From Misgurnus anguillicaudatus (taxonomy: Eukaryota > Chordata > Actinopteri > Cypriniformes > Cobitidae): a stretch of 64,000 nucleotides of DNA. A program made the translations under genes and the position numbers. This document shows, piece after piece, positions 20,912 through 31,400 of this stretch. Position 1 is the first letter of the stretch; each line of letters starts with the position of its first letter. The stretch lies in NCBI RefSeq assembly GCF_027580225.2, contig NC_073356.2, positions 9,246,001 through 9,310,000 of the forward strand, read 5' to 3'. The notes under the pieces are model-generated. The model had not been told where the DNA came from and made no database searches. It was given only the letters and a program-made list of their open reading frames with translations.

Positions 20912-23362
20912 TATAGGTACTCAGGATAGGTGGTTAAGACCCCGCACCTTTTTGGGTAGACTTCAAATGGTTAGTGTATGTCCCCATAGTCAACCTGTAA
21001 TTTTTGGTAGTAAAGAGAATTGTGAAAGTCTTACTGTGTTCATCCAGTCAGCTGAAGTAGTTACTCATACTGTCCCTGGTCTGGCCAATATATCATGGCC
21101 TAACTTAGAAGTGGCAGAACAGGAAGAGGCAAAAGCTTTGTTGGAAAGGTATAGTGTGGTTTTCAGACAGAACGATTGGGATTTAGGATGCACAAACTTG
21201 ATAGAGCATGAGATTCCCTTGCTAGATAATGTACCTATTCGCCAACGTTATAGACGACTCCCACCCTCCCAGTACGATCTTGTAAAGGCTCATATCCAAG
21301 AGTTGGTAGAGCAGGGGGTAGTGCGGGTGAGTTGTAGCCCCTTCTCCTCTCCCATTGTGGTGGTCAAGAAGAAGGATGGGTCTATTCGCCTGTGCGTTGA
21401 TTACCGCCAACTAAATGCGAAAACCAGGAAGGATGCGTTTCCCCTTCCACGCATAGAGGAGTCTTTGGATGCTCTGACTGGTGCTTGCATGTTCTCTACA
21501 CTGGATCTGGCGAGTGGTTACAACCAGGTCCCTGTAGCTGAGAAGGATCGAGCTAAGACTGCTTTTGTACGCCGTTTGGTCTGTTTGAATTTCAACGAAT
21601 GCCATTTGGCCTTTGTAATGCCCCAGGGACATTCCAGAGATTGATGGAGCGCATCTTTGGAAACGAACGATTTCACTCCCTTCTTCTATACTTGGACGAT
21701 GTGGTTGTTTTTTCATCATCATTTCAGACTCATTTGGAGCATTTGGAGTTAGTGTTACATCGGTTGCAACAGAATGCCCTGAAACTTAAGCTCAGAAAAT
21801 GCCATTTCTTCCAGCCAAAGATAAAATACCTTGGTCATGTCATTTCTGCATCTGGTGTCGCCACTGACCCCGACAAGATCAGTGCTGTCAAAGAGTGGAA
21901 AACTCCATCTACTGTCGTAGAACTGCGCTCCTTCTTGGGTTTTGCCTCTTATTATAGGAGGTTTGTGGAAGATTTTGCAAAGTATGCCGCCCCTCTCCAT
22001 AAATTGGTAACAAAGTTGCAGCCTTCCAGTAAAAGAGCTAGGCCTAGAACAAATAGCTCCTGGAGTGATCACTGGGACTGGAGTTGTGAACAGGCATTTC
22101 ATCTGCTTAAGGAGAAGTTGATTGGGGCCCCAGTGCTGGGGTATGCAGACTTTACCAAACCATTTGTTCTAGAAGTGGATGCTAGTAATCTGGGGCTGGG
22201 AGCAGTCCTGTCCCAAGAACAGGAAGGAGGTCAACGTCGGCCACTCGCATATGCAAGCCGTGGGCTCAGACCTACTGAGAGAAACATGACAAATTATTCA
22301 ACTATGAAATTAGAGTTGCTTGCACTCAAATGGGCGGTAACAGAAAAATTTAGAGATTATCTTCTTGGCTCTAAGTTTACAGTCTTTACAGACAACAATC
22401 CTCTTTGTTATCTCCGTACGGCTAAACTGGGGGCCGTAGAACAACGTTGGGCATCACAGCTGGCACTCTTTGATTTCACTCTGGTATACAGACCTGGGAC
22501 ATCTAATAAGAATGCAGATGCACTTTCTCGCTTGCCTCCTGTCCCATTGCCAAGTTCTATGGGAGAAGTCGCCCCGGGTATCACGGTTTCGGAAGGGGTT
22601 GAACAAGCTTGTATTAAACATCATCAGCAGTGTTCTGCTCTTACATCTATGATTGAGGCTGTCCCAGCAAGAGGTAAAGCTGACCTACAAGTATTACAGG
22701 CAGAAGATGCAGTGATACAGGCTTTCTCAGTATACTGGAAACGGGGTAGGGTCCCCTCAGTTTTGGAGCGGACCAAGGAATCGCCAGCAGTCTTGGAAAT
22801 GGTTCGCCAGTGGAATAGAATCCAAGAACAGCAGGGAGTCTTGTATCGGCGAAGTCATGTCCCTGGGGGTAGAGAGGAAGTGCTACAGCTGTTGTTACCA
22901 CAGAGACTGAAAAGTGAAGTACTTACTAATCTTCATGAACATCATGGCCATCAAGGGGTGGAACGTACGACCACCCTGGTACGTCAACGCTGTTATTGGC
23001 CCTTTATGCGTCAAGATATTGAACGTTGGTTTCAAGAGTGTACCAGGTGCCTGACAGCCAAAGCGGTACAGCCAAAAGTGAGAACTTTTATGGGCAGCCT
23101 GCTTGCTTCCAGACCTCTAGAGATTGTGGCCATTGATTTTACCACACTTGAACGAGCTAGTGATGGTAGAGAGAATCTTCTCGTTGTGACTGACGTGTTT
23201 TCCAAGTTTACACAAGCCTATCCTACATCTGACCAGAGAGCTGGGACGGTCGTTCGGATTCTTGCAGAACGATGGTTTTACACCCATGATGTCCCAAAAC
23301 GAATCCACTCAGACCAAGGACGGAACTTTGAGGAAGAGTTACTGAAACGCCTTTGCCAGTGA
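20877..23362 (+). pseudogene. Gypsy RT, RNase H and integrase N-half (plus-strand element)
   Basis: 20877-21644 has the RT fingers (SSPIVVVKKKDGSIRLCVDYRQLN, broken here into its two motifs VVKKKDGSIR and CVDYRQLN) and STLDLASGYNQ. A frame change near 21590 leads into 21599-23362. That frame has MPFGLCNAP, the palm LLYLDDVVVFS, RNase H residues (EVDASNLGLGAVLSQ, MKLELLALKWAV, FTDNNPL), the integrase zinc region (HHGHQGVERT ... CTRCLTAK) and the first core Asp (LLVVTDVFS) and second (HSDQGRNF). A stop arises at the duplication junction. Confidence 0.87.
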
Positions 23363-23640
23363 GAACTTTTATGGGCAACCTGCTTGCTTCCAGACCTCTA
23401 GAGATTGTGGCCATTGATTTTACCACACTTGAACGAGCTAGTGATGGTAGAGAGAATCTTCTCGTTGTGACTGACGTGTTTTCCAAGTTTACACAAGCCT
23501 TTCCTACATCTGACCAGAGAGCTGGGACGGTCGTTCGGATTCTTGCAGAACGATGGTTTTACACCCATGATGTCCCAAAACGAATCCACTCAGACCAAGG
23601 ACGGAACTTTGAGGGAGAGTTACTGAAACGCCTTTGCCAG
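23079..23640 (+). repeat. 281-bp tandem direct duplication within integrase
   Basis: 23079-23359 is repeated at 23360-23640. Only about three differences are visible (GGCAGCC/GGCAACC, CCTATCC/CCTTTCC, GAGGAAG/GAGGGAG). 281 is not divisible by three, so the duplication shifts the frame and ends the upstream reading frame. Confidence 0.93.
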
Positions 23641-24671
23641 TTGTATGGAATTGAGAAGTCACGAACTAGCCCTTACCACCCAGAAGGAAATGGGCAATGT
23701 GAACGCTTTAACCGGACACTGCACAATTTGCTGGGTACTTTACCCCCAGAACAGAAAAAGAGATGGCCTCATCATCTACCTCAGTTGCTGTTTGCTATAA
23801 CACCTCAGTGCATAGCTCTACAGGATATTCGCCCTATGAGTTGATGTTTGGGAGAAAGCCTCTTCTTCCTATAGATTCACTTCTGGGATTAACTGAGCAG
23901 ATGGCATCTGGTGGGACCGTAGAAGATTGGGTTCAAGAACATCAGATGCATTTAACATCAACCTATCTTAGAGCACAAACCCAATTGGAAGCTGCAGCCG
24001 CTTCTCGAGCACACCATCGTTCAGTCCCATTGCCCATTCTGCCTAGTGGCTCATTTGTGTACAGGCGAAGTCATCCCCCTGGTCGTCATAAAATCCAAGA
24101 CCAGTGGGAGCCTGTTGTATATGAAGTAGTGCAATGTCTGGATGAGGTTGGACCATTATATAAAATCAAGCCCAAGGGTCAGTTAGGTCCAGAGCGGAAC
24201 ATCCATCGACAAGAATTGCGCCCATTGCCAATTCATTTAGGCTCCCCGCACCGATGTGCGACTGAGGTGGAGTTATTCGAAGATGTGCCTAAGGTGGAGA
24301 CTGTACTCAGCCCTGACCCTAGTACGGATGAAGAATTTGATTTGGGCGTATGCGCACCATTGAATCTACATGAGTCAGAAAGACAGAAATGTGTTGTAGC
24401 CCCGGGGTCATCCGGGTCGCTAAGAGAAAAACCTGTTAGTCCAAGTTCCGATCCCGTGGAACTGGGTCAAGACCTTGAGTGTGGAAGATTGGAGGGAGAA
24501 GAACAAGCTGCAACCCAAATAACTCGACAAACCACACGGCTAACAGCAGGTCAGCACTCAAACCGTTTTCATCTCCCTCGTACAGCCGTACGAAATGAGG
24601 AGGGTGGGGAGGAGGTTACAACTCACCCTGCAGTCAATGCATTATATGCTGTGTTTAGACCCTGGTGTTGA
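23353..24671 (+). pseudogene. Gypsy integrase C-half (plus-strand element)
   Basis: 23353-23844 repeats the core with both Asp motifs and adds the catalytic Glu region (SPYHPEGNGQCERFNRTLHN). A frame change near 23800 leads to 23763-24671, with the ELMFGRKPLLPID signature and a GPY/F-type C-terminal domain (KIQDQWEPVVYEVV), then an acidic tail. Confidence 0.84.
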
Positions 24672-24718
24672 CCTTATTTTGTTTCTGTCACCGGGACGGT
24701 GACATTTTATGAGGGGGG

Positions 24719-25780
24719 TGAATGAAAGGGGTAGGACATTAGGACCCAGTAGATGTCATCCTAGAACGCGTCATCGCTTAGCTGGTGACGTATTCACAGA
24801 GCGACAAGCCAAAGTAGCGTTTCAGCATAGCGTTTCAGCATAGCGTGTCTGTATAGCGTGGGGAATGAAAGTATCCGGATTTATCATTTAAACCAGTGTT
24901 GTTGCCACTGTTTGAGGTCGGAGATTGGCCGGTAGATGAATCGGTTATTCTGGACAAACTGTTGCAGGTACCAAGCCAGATTATGAAATGTTGTGACTGT
25001 TTGTAAAAGCTTTTTATATTGATTTTGTATTTTCTGTCGCAGTAATACAGTTTGAGATTGTATCAAAGATAACGTACATCCTATTGTCATGGTAATGCAC
25101 TGAGATTGTGCAAACACTTGTCTGCTATTCAGGTATGAATATATGACTATTGATTGTATGTCTTTATGAAAGAAATGTATCTCATGACATTTTATTATTG
25201 TTATAGGACGTGTGACCAGTCACTGTTTTTCCTAGTTAGTTTTTAGATTTACAAACTGCCTACTACATTTTATATTGAGCGTTTCTGACGCCCTAGGGGC
25301 ATGTGAAGAGAGTGAGAAGGGTTTTGTATTTTGTATTATATTGTTTTTGTTTGTTTTGTTTGTTTGTTTTGGTGTTGACTCTTTCCGATAATGTATGCCA
25401 TGTGAGGTGCTTTAATTGAAATACTTCGGTTGTGTGTAGTTTTCCAAGGAGACAAACGCCTGTAGTGGTGTGAAGTGAATGGGTGTTATTGCTGTGAATC
25501 ACGTGTACTCTATTTAATTGGGTTGGTTTACTTGTGTATTTTACATTATTTATTAAGAATGACGTGTGGTGTGCTGTAAATCTTAACACGTCTCAGAAGG
25601 AAAACTTTAGGTAAACCTTTAACCATTTAGTGTTTTGATTGAGAAAAGTCTCATGGTATCACAGTGTTTTTTTTTAAATTGTTTATATGATTGAAAAATT
25701 GTGAAATAAATAAATGTATATTTTCTTTATAACACACCAGCTTCCATCTGCGTCCTTTAATTAGGGTGGCTTGCGTGAAA
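24719..25780 (+). repeat. Probable 3' LTR of the plus-strand Gypsy
   Basis: A purine tract GAGGGGGG precedes TGAATGAAAGGGG at 24719. AATAAATAAA near 25705 fits a polyadenylation signal, and GTGAAATCA near 25780 is a plausible CA end. No second LTR exists in the window, so both borders are tentative. Confidence 0.5.
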
Positions 25781-26030
25781 TCAGGTAGTTATTTTTGAAC
25801 TGGCTGTTTTATAATCATGGTTCTATGATTTAGGCAGATTGAGATCATCTTCTGAACTGCTAAGGCCACACTAAAATAACTTATACAGAACGTTATTTTT
25901 TGGTTATTTTCTGGAACCATAAAATAACCTAAAAATAACTTATACATAACGTTCTCTAATGGTTATTTTTTGGTTATGTTTTTTTTTAGGAAATGAAGTG
26001 AATGCATAATTAAACCCATTCCCAGCTAAC

Positions 26031-26409
26031 AATTTTTGGTTCCAAAAATTTTCACCTAACGTTAGTTTTTGGTTCTCAAAACGTTCCCCTAACGTTAGTT
26101 TTTGGTTCCCATAACGTTATTTTCCAAGGTTTGTTTTTGGTTAGCCAGGAAAGTTTTCTTTACAGAAATAGAACGTTATTTATTTTAACGGTTTCCTAAC
26201 GTTAGGAAAACGTTACAATAACGTTAGGAAAACGTTAAAATAACCTAAAAATAACGTTCTATTTCTGTAAAGAAAACTTTCCTGGCTAACCAAAAACAAA
26301 CCTTGGAAAATAACGTTATGGGAACCAAAAACTAACGTTAGGGGAACGTTTTGAGAACCAAAAACTAACGTTAGGGGAACGTTTTGGGGACCAAAAATTG
26401 TTAGCTGGG
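26031..26409. mobile_element. Near-perfect 379-bp hairpin element
   Basis: CCCAGCTAACAATTTTTGGT at the left is mirrored at the right end by ACCAAAAATTGTTAGCTGGG. About 185-bp arms are rich in the AACGTTA motif. Similar AACGTTATTTTTTGGTTATT sequence extends to the left (25890-25990), so the full element may be longer. Confidence 0.88.
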
Positions 26410-26529
26410 ACCCAAAAATGATCTACCACCAGGGCGCGAGGGCGCGTTGCCGCGGCTCCGTGCACGCACTGACAGAGCGCGCAGAGCTCAAGACTCCAGC
26501 CTCAGGCTTACAAAAGTACGGCATGTCTA

Positions 26530-27140
26530 TTAGTACATCCCATGCTGTGTTTTTATCTATCATATCTATCTAAAATAAGTAAAACACATTTCCATATAAG
26601 GAGGAATAAAATAATTTATTTAATACAAAATCTATAATAATTCAATTATGCTATTACTGGAAAAAAATGTCTATTAAAATATTATACCATTATATAACAC
26701 AGGTTATTTTATATAAAAATACTTCAACACATCACATATTATGTATTTAGATAACATTCTATTTTATCAAATATATAAATAACCAGTGACTTCAACACAA
26801 TAAAGAAGACTTAAAACAGATCTTTATTGAAAATATATAAACATTTAATTCACTTTAGTTTAACAGACCTTACAGCAGCCGCCTCTCCATTATTAAGTAA
26901 CAACAATCAGCATCTCTCTCTCAGTTTTTACAATAATCAAAAGCTTCTAACTTCATATTCTCTTCATGGAAATAATTAAAATATATTTTCGTTTTCACAT
27001 AAGCTACTAATGAAGAAACAAAAAAGAAATCACTAGAATGTTATACTCTGAAGTTAAAACGCAATGACAAATAAATCAGTCACTTTAGGTTAAAAGATCT
27101 TACCACAGTTAGTCGGCTATCTACGGAGCCCTTCTGATGA
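26530..27140. repeat. Dispersed AT-rich repeat, copy 1
   Basis: Shares ordered blocks with 35690-36190, for example ACACATTTCCATATAAGGAG, GTGACTTCAACACAAT and CATTTAATT-ACTTTAG. Non-coding; probably a DNA-transposon interior. Confidence 0.7.
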
Positions 27141-27157
27141 CATGGTAAAACTTTTTT

Positions 27158-27470
27158 TTTAAATCGTGGCCACGAATTAGCAATTCGTTCCCACGAATTA
27201 TTAAATCGTGCGCACGTTTTAGTAATTCGTTCCCTCGTTTAAGCTAAATCGTGTGCACGATTTAGTAATTCGTTCCCTCGTTTAAGCTAAATCGTGCGCA
27301 CGATTTAGTAATTCGTTCCCTCGTTTAAGCTAAATCGTGCGCACGATTTAGTAATTCGTTCCCTCGTTTAAGCTAAATCGTGCGCACGATTTAGTAATTC
27401 GTTCCCTCGTTTAAGCTAAATCGTTCCCTCGATTAAGTTAAATCGTGGCCACGTTTTATGAATTAGTGCC
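27158..27470. repeat. 43-bp minisatellite with palindromic core
   Basis: CGTG(C/T)GCACG recurs at 27207, 27250, 27293, 27336 and 27379, exactly 43 bp apart. The unit includes the palindrome AAATCGTGCGCACGATTT followed by TTCGTTCCCTCGTTTAAGCT. Degenerate units flank both sides. Confidence 0.93.
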
Positions 27471-27479
27471 CAGAATTTC

Positions 27480-28250
27480 ATTTAAACCATCTGGACATTA
27501 ACACAACGCTAACAAGATCAAATTCACTCTAGCCATTATTAATGACGCATACTTAATGCAGTTTTATAAATTCCTGCCAAGAATTCCATTAAAATCATCG
27601 GAATAGTGACGCTTATTGCAGCTCAATGCATTAATACATTTCTATTAAGTATAAAATTCATACACCTTATGGCTTCTGTTTAAATACAGTTTATTAACTC
27701 CTTCACAGAATTTCATAAAATATATTGGGACATAACGTGAGCTAACGCATTGATACAGTGCTATATAAGGATCAAATTCATACATCTTGGGTCTTAAACT
27801 GTTTTATTCATTCCTTTATTGTAAAGAATTGTATTAACTCAATGCAATTTACAAACATTTCAATGCAGTGTAAAAATAATATCATGTCAACAAATATTTT
27901 TGTGTTCCTTTAACTTAACAAATCAAGTTAAACAATTTCAATTTGTTTTTAAAGTCATGTCAACTTAACACACGTCAAAACTTAAAGTAGGTTGAATTTG
28001 ACTTGCATAATTAAGTTGTTTAAAATTCATGCTGCATTTTCTTTTACAGTGATGGTGGGCTTACATGTGCTGTTAATACAGTTTTGTGTGCTGTAGGGCA
28101 CCGTCTCATCCTTTTGAGTTAGAGCGGCTCTGAGAACATGACGTAATGCTTAGATCTCATTGATCGACCAGGATGAGAAAGGGGAAATTCGACACAGTGG
28201 TAAAAAAATTAATTTTTCACACTGCAAGGTCAATGTAGATTAATATGTGG
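27480..28250. other. Non-coding AT-rich region downstream of ZNF-B
   Basis: Loose repeats of ATTCATACA(C/T)CTT and TTCCATTAAAATC-type blocks suggest an old, diverged repeat. No gene, RNA or clean termini seen. Confidence 0.4.
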
Positions 28251-28442
28251 TCAGTGTGTAAAGAGTTTAAGGCACTGTGATGATTTTAGTGTAGTTTGTG
28301 TTCTTCAGTGTGTTTCTTCTGATGATACTGAAGACTTCCAGAATGAGTAAATCTCTCTCCACAGATCTAGCAGACGTAAGGTTTCTCTCCTGTTTGAAGT
28401 CCCTTGTGGATTTTTACCATACTTGAATGAGTAAACGTCTTA
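28251..28442 (-). pseudogene. Decayed last two fingers of ZNF-B
   Basis: Past the ZNF-B stop the minus strand still encodes finger remnants in another frame ([16 protein letters not shown], then GEKPYVC, a TAG near 28367, and ICGERFTHSGSLQYHQKKH). The tail matches the end of ZNF-A, including the KLFTH-type ending. A small deletion after GERPH moved the reading frame into a stop, and the later TAG shows this part has not been maintained. Confidence 0.85.
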
Positions 28443-31400
28443 TCACACTGTATGTGGTCTTTCACCTGTATGAGTTCTCTGATGCCTTGCTAAATTATTA
28501 TGCTGCCTAAAAGTCTTCCCACAAACAGTACAGTGATGAGGTTTCTCTCCAGTGTGAATTCTCTCATGGATTTTTAAGTCACCTGACTGAGCAAATGCCT
28601 TCTCACACTGAGAGCATTTGAAAGGTCTTTCACCTGTATGAATTCTCTGATGCTTTACTAAACTATTTTGCTGCCTAAAAGTCTTCCCACAAACAGTACA
28701 GTGATGAGGTTTCTCTCCTGTGTGAATTCTCTCATGGATTTTTAAGTTACTTGACTGATAAAACGTCTTCTCACACTGAGAGCATTTGTAAGGTTTTTCA
28801 CCTGTATGAGTTCTCTGGTGTCTTACTAAATTTTCATGCCGCCCAAAACTCTTCCCACAAACACAGTGATGAGGTTTCTCTCCAGTGTGAACTCTCTCAT
28901 GGATTTTTAAGTCACCTGACTGAGCAAACGCCTTCTCACACTGAGAGCATTTGTAAGGTCTTTCACCTGTATGAATTCTCTGATGCTTTACTAAATTATT
29001 ATGCTGCCTAAAAGTCTTCCCACAAACACTACAGTGATGAGGTTTCTCTCCTGTGTGAATTCTCTCATGGTTTTTTAAGTGAATTGACTGATAAAACGTC
29101 TTCTCACACTGAGAGCATTTGTAAGGTCTTTCACCTGTATGAGTTCTCTGGTGTCTTACTAGATTTTCATGCCGCCCATAACTCTTCCCACAAACACTAC
29201 AGTGATGAGGTTTCTCTCCAATGTGAATTCTCTCATGGACTCTAACATTAGATGGATAAGTGAATCTCTTTCCACAGATCGAACAGGCGTAAGGTTTCTC
29301 TCCAGTGTGAATTCTCTCATGGATTGTTAAGGCACCTGACTCAGTAAACGTCTGCTCACACTGAGAGCATTTGTAAGGTTTTTCTCCAGTATGAATTCTC
29401 TGGTGCTTAAGTAAATTGTTATGTCGATTAAAACTCTTCCCACAGATACTACAGTGATAAGGTTTCTCTCCAGTGTGAATTTTCTCATGGCATATAAGAT
29501 GAGATTTATGACAAAAAAGTTTACCACAGTGTGAACATTGATAGCGTTTCTCTTCAGAGTGAATATTTTGGTGTGATTTTAATGAAGCTGAATTCTTAAA
29601 GGCTTTGTCACATTTACTGCACTGATACGGTCTCTCATTGGTGTGTAAACGCACGTGTCTCCACAGACTGGTATTTTGTCTGAATCTCATCTTACAGCAA
29701 GGACACTCGTATGGTTTTTCTCCTGTGTGAATTCTCTGATGAGCATCAAGACTTTGTTTGGAGCTGAAGTAATTTCCACATTCAGTGCAGTAGAAAGACT
29801 TTTCACCACTGTGTGTCCTCATGTGAATTTTCAGCTGAGATAAGAAGACAAAATCCTTCCCACACTGATCACAGTGAAACAACTTCTTCTCTTCATTTTC
29901 TTTTGAATGATTCTCTTGTAAGGTAGTAAAGCTGAGTTTCTGTTCTGTGTGTTTTCTCTCATGTGTCTCTAAATGTCTCTGTGAGCTGAATGTCTTTCCA
30001 CAGGTGATGCAGGAAAGAGTTTGTGCTGTCAGTCGCTCTTCTGATGTTGAGGACGTTATGTCTATATCCATATATGACTCACTCTTTACATCTGAAAGAA
30101 ACATGATACATTTAAATTCTCTTGTCACTCTTATTTACACAAAGAAGGATAAAATGAGATTCTGTATCTTTTTCTATATTTACACAGAGACAGAAGACAG
30201 CTGTCAGTGCTGTTATTAATGCTGAGTCATTGCACATCAAATAAATCAAGTTTTTTGAAACATACGCATCTAATTTTTTTATAATTTTGTTAATATCTTA
30301 TTAGAATAAAGCCAAACATAACTAGTGATAAAAGACAAAAAATTAAATGCAATGCAGCGAGTAATCCACTATTTTGTAGAGGGGAGTCAAATAAGTAAGA
30401 ATAATTGACGACGGGCCGTTGAATTATAAGAAAATAATGCATTATTTTTGAATAATTCAAAGGACCGGAGTAAATTTTTCTGCAAAATGGTTACCAAAAA
30501 TATTGCTCTGGTGCCAATTTTTAAAGTTAGGTGTGCGGTTATTGAAAATAACACCTATGGAACATTTCTTAACCAATCAGAATAAAGCATTCAGCGCCAC
30601 TCAATGGTCAAAGTGAAAAACACATTTTTGGGGGGGGGGGTTAATGGTATTTCAAGCATTCTGACTTATTAACACGGTTATAGAGTTGTTTCCTCATGGT
30701 AAACGTAGGCAAAGTGTAAAAAAAAGCGGAAGACGCTACAACTTGCAAACATCTTATCACGCCACTCAGCTTTGTTTAATTTCAAAACTCAACAATGGCA
30801 CGAAAGAAGTGTGTTTTTGGATGTAAGGAGAAGAAATCCAGCCTTATGAAAACAATGAATATAGTTTATTATCCGGGGTAGCAGCGGAGATTTGCGTGTG
30901 TGTTTGATGCGCTGAATTTTCCCAACCGGGTCATGAGTTGCATGCGGTAAGTAAGACTTCTGTGATATGTTGGAAATAGGCGCGTGCATATTATATAAAT
31001 GACACAACTGATCTAACTGATCTAAATGACTTTAGTGGATTTAATTTTGGTCCTTCTTCTGTGACGTCTTTTTTATTTTGAATTTCATGTAGTATTGTGT
31101 GTTCTAATTGTGTATTGAGGCAATTGAGTATTGAGGTAAAGGCGATGTGTTTTTTGTGACATTAAAGCATGTCAGGGTTATGCTGTGTGTTACGTCCCTA
31201 GGGACGTGTAAATGTTTTTTTGGATAGGTGTTTTTGGTTTGTGTTCTCTCTCTCTCTTGCTGTCACTTTCGCAGGGCAACTTGCTGATTGGCTTCGTCAT
31301 CTGTCAATCCTTAATGAAGAGCCAATTGGATGTCCACTGTGAGGGGCGGGTTCCTTTAATTATTAGGATATGTTACACCTGGAGGGCGCACTATTTAAGT

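Larger units (their letters stand above)
19311..25780 (+). mobile_element. Plus-strand Ty3/Gypsy retrotransposon lacking its 5' end
   Basis: Domains run gag, protease, RT, RNase H, integrase, then a purine tract and a single terminal region. No matching LTR lies upstream; transposon sequence at 19059-19310 occupies that place. pol carries several frame breaks and a 281-bp internal duplication. Confidence 0.85.

Noticed and set aside
27158..27470. Regular 43-bp repeats as a CRISPR array
   Set aside because: There are no unique spacers; the whole unit repeats, and the context is a vertebrate genome.
28751..29011. Antisense reading frames opposite the finger exons (also 61138-62709)
   Set aside because: Shadows of finger repeats on the other strand; they recur with the 84-bp finger period.
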